Notes: generated by a model not told the origin, from the letters alone. Numbered from the stretch's first letter, positions 48,752 to 58,947 are shown. The stretch is 64,000 nucleotides of DNA from Achromobacter sp. B7 (GCF_003600685.1 NZ_CP032084.1:3596001-3660000), one strand, 5' to 3'. A program made the numbers and translations.

Positions 48752-49390
48752 CTACCCAGACGCCTTGTCGGGCAAATAGATCTTTACCTTAGTCGCACGA
48801 GCGCAATCGTCGTGGGCCTGCTTTAAAAGGTTCTCGGCGTGTTCCAGTTGTTCGTGGCAGAACTTCAATAGGTTCATCCGCTCTTCCCCGACCCACCGCT
48901 TTACCTCGGCACGCCTTCCCAGCAATCGCGCATGAACCAGACGGATGCAGGCAAACGCCGCTGATATTTTCTCCGCACAATCATTTGGCAAAGGCGTTAG
49001 GGCAAGCAATTCCTCACGGGGAATTGCCATTGCGTTCACTCGCTCCACTTCCTCGCATATTTCATCCAACTGCTCGGGTTTTGGGTCAACGGAAGTGAAT
49101 AACTCTGAGTAGCGAACGGCAACGCCCAAATCAATACGGACAGAGGCCAGGTGAACCGCCACGCTTGCGGCTGCCAGCCCTGCTTTTGCACGACTCTCAG
49201 ACACCTGTTGCCGACTTGTTCGCTCCGCGACCACTAGGGCCACCACCACGGCCCCTACAGTACCAAACGCGGTCATCAAGTCCCACCACTTCGCTTCGGC
49301 AACCGCATCCACCTTTGTCGCCAGCACGAAGCCCAGCACAAGCCCGAGCAGCGCCAGCACCGCGCCCACCAGCATTCCTCGCACATCCAT
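48752..49390 (-). CDS. Two-helix membrane protein with cytoplasmic helical domain (cargo)
   Basis: About 212 residues from ATG 49390; GTG 49432 is a possible earlier start. Membrane helices at about 6-26 (LVGAVLALLGLVLGFVLAT) and 38-54 (WWDLMTAFGTVGAVVVALVVAERTSRQ), then about 150 residues of helical cytoplasmic domain. This WW-DLMTAFGTVGAV motif occurs in many unnamed membrane proteins of accessory regions. It opposes the early transcript, as expected for a lysogenically expressed exclusion or defence protein, but no function is proven. Confidence 0.65.
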   Translation of the reverse strand: MDVRGMLVGAVLALLGLVLGFVLATKVDAVAEAKWWDLMTAFGTVGAVVVALVVAERTSRQQVSESRAKAGLAAASVAVHLASVRIDLGVAVRYSELFTSVDPKPEQLDEICEEVERVNAMAIPREELLALTPLPNDCAEKISAAFACIRLVHARLLGRRAEVKRWVGEERMNLLKFCHEQLEHAENLLKQAHDDCARATKVKIYLPDKASG

Positions 49391-49420
49391 CCCCAGGCAT
49401 TGAATAGCCAGGGATCGTAG

Positions 49421-49443
49421 CTCAACCCACACAAGGTGTCAGC
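49421..49443. repeat. Imperfect direct repeat, left copy
   Basis: CTCAACCCAC followed by GTGTCAGC, close to 50011-50034, which is the sequence directly before the ParB-like gene. The copies flank the 176-aa minus-strand gene. Confidence 0.5.
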
Positions 49444-49458
49444 CGAAGAACGCGACTT

Positions 49459-49989
49459 CTATACCGTCAACCCACTGCCTGGAATCCCCCAGCATTTCAT
49501 ATCGCTCGACAGGAAGTCCGTCCAAAAATAAAGCGCACTTCTAATCACCTGTTGTGGCTGATGCTTCACCGCACCGTCATCAATGCACCACATTACCCAT
49601 TCCCGGATTTCCGACTCCCCATCCAACTGCACGGAGACGCGGCTCGTACCAATCTCGGGGTCGTAATTCCGAAGCACTGCGTGCTTTGAACCATCCGCCA
49701 CCTCTCGGCAAATGGTCAGGTATCCCGACACATTCTGAAGATAGGCGTGCAGATGCCGCATTTGAGGGAATTTCGCTTTCCCTTCGTCTCCGAACTCCGC
49801 GTGCACCCAATCCGCCATATGCCACGCCGTCAACGCGGCATTGATGAATGAATAGGCGAACTCGTAACCGCCGTCATTTCTTAGGTGGTCAAGTCGCCTC
49901 GATTCCCATACCAACTTGTGGTACCAGTCCCGGCTCGTTGAAATGCCAAGGGATTTCGGAGGCATCGTCATAAATTCGCTCGGATTCAT
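49459..49989 (-). CDS. Unknown 176-aa accessory protein
   Basis: MNPSEFMTMPPKSLG..., soluble and mostly helical, with RDWYHKLVWESRRLDHL, FAYSFINAALTAWHMADWVHAEFG and CREVADGSKHAVL. The last block (VADGSKH) recurs in unnamed proteins of accessory regions. No catalytic motif is sure. It lies opposite to the early operon and is flanked by imperfect direct repeats, so it was probably inserted. Confidence 0.65.
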   Translation of the reverse strand: MNPSEFMTMPPKSLGISTSRDWYHKLVWESRRLDHLRNDGGYEFAYSFINAALTAWHMADWVHAEFGDEGKAKFPQMRHLHAYLQNVSGYLTICREVADGSKHAVLRNYDPEIGTSRVSVQLDGESEIREWVMWCIDDGAVKHQPQQVIRSALYFWTDFLSSDMKCWGIPGSGLTV

Positions 49990-50010
49990 CTACACAGGTT
50001 ACCGATCGTA

Positions 50011-50034
50011 CTCAACCCACCATGGAGTGTCAGC
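50011..50034. repeat. Imperfect direct repeat, right copy
   Basis: CTCAACCCACCATGGAGTGTCAGC minus a few differences equals 49421-49443. It contains the ribosome site of the ParB-like gene, so the left copy is likely the displaced original or a duplicate made on insertion. Confidence 0.5.
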
Positions 50035-51003
50035 ATGACGCATCCCCCCGCATCGTTCAAGACGATGATTAAGGACGGCACGATCAAACGCGCCGACGCA
50101 ATGAAAGTCCGCTATTCCGATATTCGCGTGAAAGAGGGTTTCAACCTTCGTGACCTCGATGACGAATACGACGCGGGCATCGAGGCCCTGGCCTCCTACA
50201 TCCTGGATGGCGGCACGTTCCCGGCGCTCGAGGTCATCGCACTGCCGGACGGCTCCGGCGTTGAGGTGGTGGACGGTCATCGGCGCTATGACGCCATTGG
50301 ACGCGCGATCCAACGCGGTGCACCCATCGAATGGGTGGCCGTGGTTGGGTTCCAGGGCAACGAGATCGAGCGCCGCGCGCGCATCTATACGAGCAACGAA
50401 GGCGTCAAGCTACGCCCTCTTGAAGCGGCACGCGGCTTTAAGCGATTCCGTGGGATGGGCCTGGACATCGAGGAAATCGCGGCCCTGGTCCACCGCAGCC
50501 GGCCGCACATCGAAAACTATCTTGTCCTCGCAGACGCCGAACCCGATTTGCAGGCCCTCGTCCGCAACGGCGCTGTCTCCGTCGAAGTAGCAATCGACGC
50601 TATACGCCGGCATGGCGCCCAAGCCGGAGAATTTCTGGGCGGCAAGGTCGACCAGGCGAAGGCAGCCGGCAAAACGAAAGTGACCGCCAGCACCATCCAC
50701 GGCCGCGCCCTCCCCCGCAAGGTAGTGTCCCCGCTCATCAGCGGCGTGGACGCCTTTATCAATGGCCTGGACGCAAACCAACGCGCAACCCTGCTGGATG
50801 TCCAGGAAGGCCGCGTAGCGACCGAAACCATCACCATCCCGACCGTCGCCCTACTGGAACTGTTCCAGGCACACGGCGCCGTCGAAACCGTCCGCTCCAA
50901 GCGGGCCGACAAGCAGCGCCGCGCCACCGAGGCCGCTGCCGCCCCTGGCCAAGCCCAGATCCCCGGACAGGAGCCGACAGATGAACGCCCACAAGATCAT
51001 TAA
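50035..51003 (+). CDS. ParB/Srx-like DNA-binding protein
   Basis: 322 residues. ParB N-terminal domain: VRYSDIRVKEGFNLRDLDDEY, LEVIALPDGSGVEVVDGHRRYDAIG (the VDGHRR block is the CTP/nucleotide site of the fold), then KLRPLEAARGFKRF and a helix-turn-helix (MGLDIEEIAALVHRSRPHIENYLVLA). The C-terminal tail is polar. In phages such proteins sit in early operons and their role is open; it need not be partition. Confidence 0.82.
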   Translation: MTHPPASFKTMIKDGTIKRADAMKVRYSDIRVKEGFNLRDLDDEYDAGIEALASYILDGGTFPALEVIALPDGSGVEVVDGHRRYDAIGRAIQRGAPIEWVAVVGFQGNEIERRARIYTSNEGVKLRPLEAARGFKRFRGMGLDIEEIAALVHRSRPHIENYLVLADAEPDLQALVRNGAVSVEVAIDAIRRHGAQAGEFLGGKVDQAKAAGKTKVTASTIHGRALPRKVVSPLISGVDAFINGLDANQRATLLDVQEGRVATETITIPTVALLELFQAHGAVETVRSKRADKQRRATEAAAAPGQAQIPGQEPTDERPQDH

Positions 51004-51130
51004 CGACGATGCTGATACTGCCCTCGGTGCCCCCTTGAACTCCGCCCTGGATACGCGCGCAACTTCTTTGCCGACCGATGCGTCAATCCTAGAACAGGGT
51101 GCCGTGGCCGGTGACACGCCCTTTTATTAA
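50981..51130 (+). CDS. Microprotein, 49 aa
   Basis: ATG 50981 has AGGAG nine bases before it and lies inside the end of the ParB-like gene. The product MNAHKIINDDADTALGAPLN... is acidic and polar. Its stop codon TTAA overlaps the stop of the convergent 68-aa gene. Function unknown. Confidence 0.5.
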   Translation: MNAHKIINDDADTALGAPLNSALDTRATSLPTDASILEQGAVAGDTPFY

Positions 51131-51333
51131 AGGCTGGCCACGTACGCTTTGAGCGCTTTCGACAAGGCAGTGCGAGCCTTTTTCTCCGTCGTGGCCGTCT
51201 CAGTTACGAACACCTCGGTGCCCTCTGCGTCGTCCTTGTAATAGACGACTGTCCAGAAACCCGTGACATTCTCGAATACATGCGTCTGGATGTGGACACC
51301 ACCTACTTCCACGACCTCAATTCCCTCGTGCAT
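51127..51333 (-). CDS. Small protein on the opposite strand, 68 aa
   Basis: ATG at 51333 follows GGAGAGG. Strand-like FWTVVYYKDDAEGTEVFVTET then helix KKARTALSKALKAYVASL give a compact alpha/beta look. No family is recognised. It is antisense to the early transcript. Confidence 0.5.
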   Translation of the reverse strand: MHEGIEVVEVGGVHIQTHVFENVTGFWTVVYYKDDAEGTEVFVTETATTEKKARTALSKALKAYVASL

Positions 51334-51390
51334 CGTTCACCTCTCCGTTTAAGTGACGCCGCATCGTACCCCAACAATACAGAGGCAACC

Positions 51391-52965
51391 ATGCGCTTTC
51401 TCAGCGTTTGCAGTGGCATCGAGGCGGCAAGCGTGGCATGGAACCCGCTCGGCTGGAAGGCCGTGGCCTTCAGCGAAATCGAGCCGTTCCCGTCCGCCGT
51501 CCTCGCCCACCACTACCCCGACACGCCCAACTGGGGCGATATGACCAAATACAAGGAATGGCCAGATGTCGCAATTGACCTTCTTTGCGGAGGCACCCCC
51601 TGCCAGTCTTTCAGCGTCGCAGGACTTCGAAAAGGACTGGATGACCCGCGTGGCAACCTCATGCTCACCTTTGGTGCAATTGCTGCAAAGTACCGCCCCA
51701 AGTGGCTGGTATGGGAGAACGTCCCCGGCGTCTTGTCGAGCAACAAGGGCAAAGATTTTGGAACCTTCCTCGGGATGCTGGGCGAACTCGGGTATGGGTT
51801 CGCCTACCGAATTCTTGACGCTCAGTTCTTTGGAGTACCCCAGCGACGCCGTCGTGTGTTCGTTGTCGGATGTCTTGGAGACTGGCGAAGTGCCGCAGCG
51901 GTTCTTTTTGAGCGCCACGGCTTGTCGGGGAATCCTGCGCCGAGCAGAAAAGCGCGGCAAGGCATTGCCCCCACCATTAGCGCTCGCGCTCAAGGCGGTG
52001 GCGGACTCGGAACCGATTTCGATTGCGACGGGGGGCTGATCGCGGGGACGCTCCAGGCGAACGGAAAGGCGGCAGGGAGCGCTACTCAACAAGATGCCGA
52101 ATCGGGTCTGCTGATCGCGCGTTGCCTCACCCGCGGCTCTGGTGGCGGCCAGCGCTACGACGCAGAATCGGAAACTCTGATCGCGCACACCTTGCTGGGC
52201 AAGCACAACAGCTCGCACGCCGCCGACCAAGACACGTACATTACCCACAGCCTGCGGGGCGAGGGTTTCGATGCGAGCGAGGACGGCACAGGCCGCGGCA
52301 CGCCGCTCGTGCCAATTCCGTTCGACACGACCCAGATCACCAGCCCAGAGAACGGCAGCAACCCAAAGCCAGGCGACCCCTGCCACCCTCTCGCCGCTGG
52401 TGCTCACGCCCCTGCTATCGCCTTCGACTGCAAGAGCAGTGGCCAAAACGGATTTGGCATAGGCTTTGAGGTGGCGGGAACGCAGCGGGCCATGTCGCAT
52501 AGCAGTGGCCACACGAATGGCGGCGGCCATCAAGCGGTCGTCACGACCCTAGCAATCCGAGGTCGCGGCGATTCACACAACCTGGAGACCCGCGCGGACG
52601 GTACGGCCAACGCTCTCTTGACTCCGAATGGCGGACGCGCGGGCATCGGCGTCGGCGCCGTCCATTACGGCATGCAGGTTCGCCGCCTCACCCCCGAAGA
52701 ATGCGAGGCGTTACAGGCCTACCCTCGCGGCTACACCCGCATCCCAAGCTGGAACGGCTGGCGCGCCATGGACGCCAACGAAACCCCCGAATCCTGCCGT
52801 GCCGCTGGTATGGAGGTTCGCCAGACCCAGAAGACCAATAAATGGCGCGTCCGGGACGTGGACGGCCCTAGATACAAAGCACTGGGCAATTCCTGGTGCG
52901 TGACCAATGTGCGCTGGATCGGCCAGCGGATCGATCGAGTGAATCAAATCTTGGAGTCATCATGA
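51391..52965 (+). CDS. DNA (cytosine-5-)-methyltransferase
   Basis: 524 residues from ATG 51391 after GAGG. C5-methylase motifs in order: I (FLSVCSGIEAASVAW), IV with the nucleophile Cys71 (CGGTPCQSFSVAG), VI (LVWENVPGVL), VIII (FGVPQRRRRVFVVG), then a target region of more than 250 residues, and IX/X (LTPEECEALQAYP, YKALGNSWCV). No restriction enzyme is next to it, so it probably protects phage DNA against host systems. The specificity is unknown. Confidence 0.93.
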   Translation: MRFLSVCSGIEAASVAWNPLGWKAVAFSEIEPFPSAVLAHHYPDTPNWGDMTKYKEWPDVAIDLLCGGTPCQSFSVAGLRKGLDDPRGNLMLTFGAIAAKYRPKWLVWENVPGVLSSNKGKDFGTFLGMLGELGYGFAYRILDAQFFGVPQRRRRVFVVGCLGDWRSAAAVLFERHGLSGNPAPSRKARQGIAPTISARAQGGGGLGTDFDCDGGLIAGTLQANGKAAGSATQQDAESGLLIARCLTRGSGGGQRYDAESETLIAHTLLGKHNSSHAADQDTYITHSLRGEGFDASEDGTGRGTPLVPIPFDTTQITSPENGSNPKPGDPCHPLAAGAHAPAIAFDCKSSGQNGFGIGFEVAGTQRAMSHSSGHTNGGGHQAVVTTLAIRGRGDSHNLETRADGTANALLTPNGGRAGIGVGAVHYGMQVRRLTPEECEALQAYPRGYTRIPSWNGWRAMDANETPESCRAAGMEVRQTQKTNKWRVRDVDGPRYKALGNSWCVTNVRWIGQRIDRVNQILESS

Positions 52966-53747
52966 CCGACCAGAAGAACGCCGCCCAGGCGGCAGAGCAA
53001 GACCCGCTGAGCGACGAGTACGTCAACGCGGTGATACGTCAGCACGGCTACGACAGCCATGAAGCAGTCATAGCCCGGCTGTGGCAGTGGATCGGCCTGA
53101 ACGGCGGCGAGAACAGCGTAACCCTGCTCATGTACGAAGCACACGAGGCGCTATCCAAGCTGCGCGCGGAGGGCGTGCAGGCGGGCGCCCAAATGCTCCC
53201 GAGTGACGGGCTCGATGCGCTCCGCGATTTCAAGCTGACCGTGATTCAGGACGGGTTCCACAAAATCGGTAAGCCGATGATCCAGCAGCTTGCACAAGCG
53301 GGCGCGCTGGAATCGCTTGGATTCGGAAAGCACCGCGTGACCGAGTACGGGGAATGGCTCCTGTCCTCATCCAGCGCCGCCCTGGCAAGCGCCCCTGTAG
53401 CCGGGGAGGCGCAAAAGCCAATGGTGTGGCTGTTGGAAACCACTCCGGATGGTTATGCGCTGCACCGGTCGTTCGATTTTAATGAGCCGCCCAGGGGCTT
53501 CCCGGGTCTGGTGCGCAAGACACCCTTGTATGCCGCGCCCCAGGCCAGCCAGGCGGTGCGCATCCTGTTCCCCACCCATCTGCGCAAGATGTGGTCAGGC
53601 GGCGAGGTGCAGGCGTGGCTGGACAACCATCAGGGCATCACGCCGCCGACCGCCAGCGCTAAAGGAAGCCTGGAGCGCTACCGGGATTGGCGGGCCGAAC
53701 AAGCCGAGGCGGATAAAGACGGCGTAAGAAGCGAGGGACATCAATGA
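52962..53747 (+). CDS. Hypothetical early phage protein, 261 aa
   Basis: ATG overlaps the methylase stop (ATGA). N-terminal DEYVNAVIRQHGYDSHEAVIARLWQWIGLNGGEN and C-terminal LFPTHLRKMWSGGEVQAWLDNHQG blocks resemble modular Ea22/Ead-type phage proteins, which are mosaic and of unknown use. A middle segment (MVWLLETTPDGYALHR) is beta-like. Confidence 0.6.
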   Translation: MTDQKNAAQAAEQDPLSDEYVNAVIRQHGYDSHEAVIARLWQWIGLNGGENSVTLLMYEAHEALSKLRAEGVQAGAQMLPSDGLDALRDFKLTVIQDGFHKIGKPMIQQLAQAGALESLGFGKHRVTEYGEWLLSSSSAALASAPVAGEAQKPMVWLLETTPDGYALHRSFDFNEPPRGFPGLVRKTPLYAAPQASQAVRILFPTHLRKMWSGGEVQAWLDNHQGITPPTASAKGSLERYRDWRAEQAEADKDGVRSEGHQ

Positions 53748-53986
53748 CACTCACACTTGAACAGCACGAACTTCAACAGATGCTGGTGGAAGCCGCAAGG
53801 ATCGGCGCGAACTACGCAATTGAGGACATGGTGTGCTACCACCTGAAAGACGCTTGCACGCGTCTGGGTATCAGCTACAACACATTGAAGAAGCGCATTC
53901 TGGAACGGAAAATCCGCGCTGTTGATGGTCGCATTACCGGTGCCGAGATCCGACGCTATCTTCTGCTGGAGTCACGATCCATGTAG
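53744..53986 (+). CDS. Excisionase/AlpA-like small DNA-binding protein
   Basis: 80 residues with ATGA overlap to the previous gene. A winged-helix type block YHLKDACTRLGISYNTLKKRILERKIRAVDGRITGAEIRRYL fits MerR/excisionase DNA-binding proteins (key part ACTRLGISYNTLKKR). Last gene of the early rightward operon near the integrase, the usual place for xis. Confidence 0.7.
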   Translation: MTLTLEQHELQQMLVEAARIGANYAIEDMVCYHLKDACTRLGISYNTLKKRILERKIRAVDGRITGAEIRRYLLLESRSM

Positions 53987-54506
53987 CGAGCGTTGTATAG
54001 AGCATGGCGAATGCAAAAACCAGATCAGTTCTATTGCCGGTTCCGCCATATGCTTGCGGTCCCGCATGCTTGGAACTTTCCAAGCGTATCTTGAAGTCCT
54101 CCATTGGCCTCAGCCCAGGAATGGATTTCAGCGCTGCGGAGACTTTCCTTCCAAACTCCTGCACATCTGACGGCAAGACGCTTGCTCCTCTGCCATGCGC
54201 TAACTTGTTCCGCATCAAATTCAATTGATGCATTGCCAATCCAAGTTCTACTGGAAGCCCGAACGCACTGGACAAAGCTAGTTTGTGTCCAAATTGCTGA
54301 GGCTCGGGTATCAGTGTCCTAAGCGCACCAGTTCGATGCGTCGACAAGAATTTTCCGAGAATAGATTCGGCAACCAGGTGGCAGCGAAGAAGCACACCGG
54401 CATCGTCTTGCGAGGTGCCGATGTCCTTCAGCAATTCGGCGATTTCGGGGGGGAACAGATCATCTTGACGAAGTATTGGAGACGACGATTTGGCGCTGGC
54501 TTTCAT
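53934..54506 (-). CDS. HEPN-domain protein (MltR-like), cargo next to the integrase
   Basis: 190 residues from ATG 54506, starting four bases after the integrase stop. All-helical: LLRCHLVAESILGKFL, FGHKLALSSAFGLP, and HQLNLMRNKLAHG. The last contains R99-N-K-L-A-H104, the R-x4-H signature of HEPN proteins, many of which are RNases in toxin-antitoxin, abortive infection and CRISPR systems; MltR-like members are non-enzymatic. The rest (EEFGRKVSAALKSI-like DVQEFGRKVSAAL) has no known domain. It is transcribed with int and overlaps xis tail-to-tail. Confidence 0.65.
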   Translation of the reverse strand: MKASAKSSSPILRQDDLFPPEIAELLKDIGTSQDDAGVLLRCHLVAESILGKFLSTHRTGALRTLIPEPQQFGHKLALSSAFGLPVELGLAMHQLNLMRNKLAHGRGASVLPSDVQEFGRKVSAALKSIPGLRPMEDFKIRLESSKHAGPQAYGGTGNRTDLVFAFAMLYTTLATWIVTPAEDSVGSRHR

Positions 54507-54510
54507 TTTT

Positions 54511-55494
54511 TTATCCCAGGCGGACAGCAATCGAAACTGCATGCGGGTTGTAGTAGACCATCGCCATCTTGGGATCGGTCCATCCAAACATTTTGCACAG
54601 GTCCAGCACGTCAATCCTCTTGGAAATCATCGTTGCTGCGGTGTGGCGGCTGTCGTGGAAGGTAAATCCTTCCACCTCCGCGCGCCCCCGGTACTTCCTA
54701 AACAGTGCGTCCAGCGAAGCCGACTTGACGCCGAACACCAGCTTGTCGTCCCACCCTTTCATTCTTTTCAGAATTGCGACCGCCCGCGTGGATAGAGGCA
54801 CATCACGCGGACGGTCGCTTTTTGTTTTTGGAAGGTGGACATGCTGGTCGTAGACATGCTCCCAGGTCAGGCCGCAAAGCTCGCCGGCGCGCATACCAGT
54901 GCGAAGCGCCAGAAGGAAACAATGTGCGATGGCCTCGCCCATGCTGGCAACACGGGCGCGACGGTCATACCCCATCGCGCGGAGCATCTTTCGAATCTCC
55001 CAGATATGTATCGTCCGTTCGCGGTGCTTGCCCTTAAGTGGCTTTCTGATGCCCCGACATGGATTTAGGTCAACCCACTCCCATTCGAGGCGCGCGGCCT
55101 CAAATACGGACGCCAGCAGACTCAATTCGCGCAGCACGGACGAGGCGCCAACTTTTTTGCTTCTCGCGTCCCGGAATGCTGCAACGTGCTGCGGCGTGAC
55201 CTTGGATATCGGAAGGTCCAAGGGTAGAAGGTAGCTTTCGAAGGCGGCCAGGCGAACCTGCTCCCACCGCTCGCCCTTTCGGAGAGGTGAAATCTCATCG
55301 CTGTATTTTCGCAACGCTTCGCGCAACGTGTGCAAGTCGCCGGCCGGTTTTGTGGCCTTGTCGCGGATTTCCGCCTCACGCCTAGCGCCCCATTCGACGG
55401 CTTCGCGCCGCGTGGGGAACACCTGGCTATCGCGTTGGCCCAATAATTTGACCTGGACCCGATACCCTTTTGCGGTCTTTTGGATGCTTGCCAT
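54511..55494 (-). CDS. int: Tyrosine recombinase integrase
   Basis: 327 residues. N-terminal arm-binding domain (GYRVQVKLLGQRDSQVFPTRREA), core-binding helices (ISKVTPQHVAAFRDAR), catalytic domain with Arg in LRTGMRAGELCGL, Lys in LPKTKSDRPRDVPL, H-x2-R in FHDSRHTAA, and the nucleophile Tyr in MAMVYYNPHA. Lies directly inside attR and reads away from the tRNA gene. Catalyses integration into tRNA-Leu. Confidence 0.95.
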   Translation of the reverse strand: MASIQKTAKGYRVQVKLLGQRDSQVFPTRREAVEWGARREAEIRDKATKPAGDLHTLREALRKYSDEISPLRKGERWEQVRLAAFESYLLPLDLPISKVTPQHVAAFRDARSKKVGASSVLRELSLLASVFEAARLEWEWVDLNPCRGIRKPLKGKHRERTIHIWEIRKMLRAMGYDRRARVASMGEAIAHCFLLALRTGMRAGELCGLTWEHVYDQHVHLPKTKSDRPRDVPLSTRAVAILKRMKGWDDKLVFGVKSASLDALFRKYRGRAEVEGFTFHDSRHTAATMISKRIDVLDLCKMFGWTDPKMAMVYYNPHAVSIAVRLG

Positions 55495-55496
55495 GT

Positions 55497-55525
55497 GGGG
55501 CCTGAGATGGGGCCAGGATGGGGCC
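55497..55525. promoter_or_regulatory. Candidate integrase arm sites, right end
   Basis: GGGGCC at 55497-55502, 55509-55514 and 55520-55525, spaced 12 and 11 bases, just before the int start codon. The same motif, in the same orientation, occurs twice inside attL. Confidence 0.5.
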
Positions 55526-55593
55526 GGAAGCTGCGAATTCTTGATTTTTAGCAGTCAACCGATCACCCACCCTTCCCGCTAAACCGTTGATTT

Positions 55594-55613
55594 TAAAGAC
55601 CCTGATTATAGGG
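55594..55613 (-). terminator. Weak terminator of tRNA-Leu
   Basis: Minus strand CCCT-ATAATC-AGGG followed by TCTTTAAAA, about 20 bases after the tRNA end. The stem is only four pairs. This is phage DNA, so the phage supplies the new 3' flank of the tRNA gene. Confidence 0.4.
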
Positions 55614-55626
55614 ATTCAACGGTTCT

Positions 55627-55657
55627 CAGTTGTATGGTGCGAAGGAGGGGACTCGAA
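55627..55657. repeat. attR core (31 bp)
   Basis: Identical to 15837-15867. It covers the CCA end, acceptor 3' strand and T-arm 3' part of tRNA-Leu, so the tRNA gene stays intact after integration. Confidence 0.9.
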
Positions 55658-55721
55658 CCCCTACACCTGTTACGGCGTCAGGACCTAAACCTGGTGCGTC
55701 TACCAATTTCGCCACCTTCGC
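55635..55721 (-). tRNA. tRNA-Leu (anticodon UAG)
   Basis: 87 bases with encoded CCA. Acceptor stem GCGAAGG/CCTTCGC, D-arm GCGAAATTGGTAGACGC, anticodon stem CCAGG-TTTAGGT-CCTGA with anticodon TAG, long class II variable arm, T-arm GGGGTTCGAGTCCCC. The prophage attaches at its 3' end. Confidence 0.95.
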
Positions 55722-55768
55722 TAAAGGTCAAGCCCGCTATTGTAGCTTGCTTGTTAAAATCTTGCGTC

Positions 55769-56965
55769 ATGAATCCGCGCCTCGATGCTTTACACCCCTA
55801 CCCGTTCGAAAAATTGCGCGCGTTGCTGGCTTGCGCCGCCGCGCAGCAGAACGGTCTGACGCCTATCAACTTATCGATTGGCGAGCCCAAGCACGCCGCG
55901 CCCGAATGCGTGGCGGACGCCATTCGCGGGCATATGGACGGGCTTTCCGTGTACCCGTCCACCAAGGGCGATCCCGCGCTGCGCCAGGCGATTTCTGCCT
56001 GGCTGGCGCGCCGTTACAGCATTCCCGCCCCTGATGCCGACACGCAGGTCTTGCCCGCCCTGGGTTCGCGCGAAGCGCTGTTCGCTTTTACCCAGACCGT
56101 GATTGACCCGTCCGCTGGGTCGGTCGTGATCTGCCCCAACCCGTTCTACCAAATCTACGAAGGTGCGACGCTGCTGGCCGGCGCCACGCCCTACTTCGTC
56201 AACGCCGATCCGTTGCGCAATTTTTCCAGCGACTGGAATCAGGTGCCTGACGCCGTCTGGAAGAAGACCCGGCTGGTGTTCGTGTGCTCGCCGGGCAACC
56301 CGGCCGGTAACGTCATGTCGCTGGATGAATGGGAAGTCCTCTTCAAGCTGTCCGACCGTTACGGCTTTGTGATTGCGTCGGACGAATGCTATTCCGAGAT
56401 CTATCTGGACGAAGGCGATGCCCCCCTGGGCAGCCTGCAGGCGGCGCGCCGCCTGGGCCGGGACGACTACCGCAATCTGGTGGCGTTTTCCAGCCTGTCC
56501 AAGCGGTCCAACGTGCCAGGCTTGCGGTCGGGTTTTGTAGCGGGCGACGCCGCGCTGATCGGCCGGTTCCTTTTGTATCGCACGTATCATGGCAGTGCCA
56601 TGAGCCCCCTGGTGTCGGCGGCCAGCATCGCGGCCTGGGCCGACGAGGCGCATGTGAAAGACAACCGCCGCCTGTATCGCGAAAAATTCGACACGGTCGT
56701 CCCCATACTTGAAAACGTGCTGGATGTGTCACGCCCGAAAGCCTCTTTCTACCTATGGGCGGCCACGCCGGGCTCGGATACGGCGTTTGTGCGCGACCTT
56801 TATGGCCGTACCGGTGTTACCGTTCTGCCGGGCAGTTTCCTGGCGCGGGAAGCGCATGGCGTCAATCCCGGCCACGGCCGCATCCGTATTGCGTTGGTGG
56901 CGCCTTTGGCTGATTGCGTGCAAGCAGCCGAACGCATCGCCCATTTTGTACATACTTCTGTTTGA
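55769..56965 (+). CDS. dapC: Succinyldiaminopimelate transaminase
   Basis: 398 residues from ATG 55769 (MNPRLDALHPYPFEKLRAL); an open frame further left runs through the tRNA gene and is not real. Fold type I PLP enzyme: INLSIGEPKHAAP, NPFYQIYEGATLLAG, FVCSPGNPAGNVMS, IASDECYSEIY, and the PLP Lys in FSSLSKRSNVPGLRSG. It makes N-succinyl-LL-diaminopimelate using glutamate. DapD and DapE follow, the steps before and after it. Confidence 0.93.
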   Translation: MNPRLDALHPYPFEKLRALLACAAAQQNGLTPINLSIGEPKHAAPECVADAIRGHMDGLSVYPSTKGDPALRQAISAWLARRYSIPAPDADTQVLPALGSREALFAFTQTVIDPSAGSVVICPNPFYQIYEGATLLAGATPYFVNADPLRNFSSDWNQVPDAVWKKTRLVFVCSPGNPAGNVMSLDEWEVLFKLSDRYGFVIASDECYSEIYLDEGDAPLGSLQAARRLGRDDYRNLVAFSSLSKRSNVPGLRSGFVAGDAALIGRFLLYRTYHGSAMSPLVSAASIAAWADEAHVKDNRRLYREKFDTVVPILENVLDVSRPKASFYLWAATPGSDTAFVRDLYGRTGVTVLPGSFLAREAHGVNPGHGRIRIALVAPLADCVQAAERIAHFVHTSV

Positions 56966-56989
56966 TCAACCTTTAAAAGCTGAGCCGCT

Positions 56990-58947
<1,958 letters not shown>

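Larger units (their letters stand above)
15837..55657. mobile_element. Lambda/HK97-like prophage integrated in tRNA-Leu
   Basis: 39.8 kb bounded by a perfect 31-bp repeat at the 3' end of tRNA-Leu(UAG). It contains integrase, an excisionase-like gene, repressor with two operator clusters, O/P-type replication genes with iterons, terminase, portal, protease, capsid, connector, long non-contractile tail genes (tube, G/GT chaperone, tape measure, J) and a holin-endolysin-Rz/Rz1 cassette. All module genes are open, so it may be inducible. A LexA-type cleavable repressor and a LexA box inside suggest SOS induction. Morphology predicted from genes: siphovirus. Confidence 0.95.

Noticed and set aside
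51391..53747. Restriction-modification system
   Set aside because: A C5 methylase is present, but the neighbouring genes show no restriction nuclease motif.
55634..55768. Longer N-terminus for DapC
   Set aside because: It would be translated through the tRNA-Leu gene; the ATG at 55769 matches the family start.
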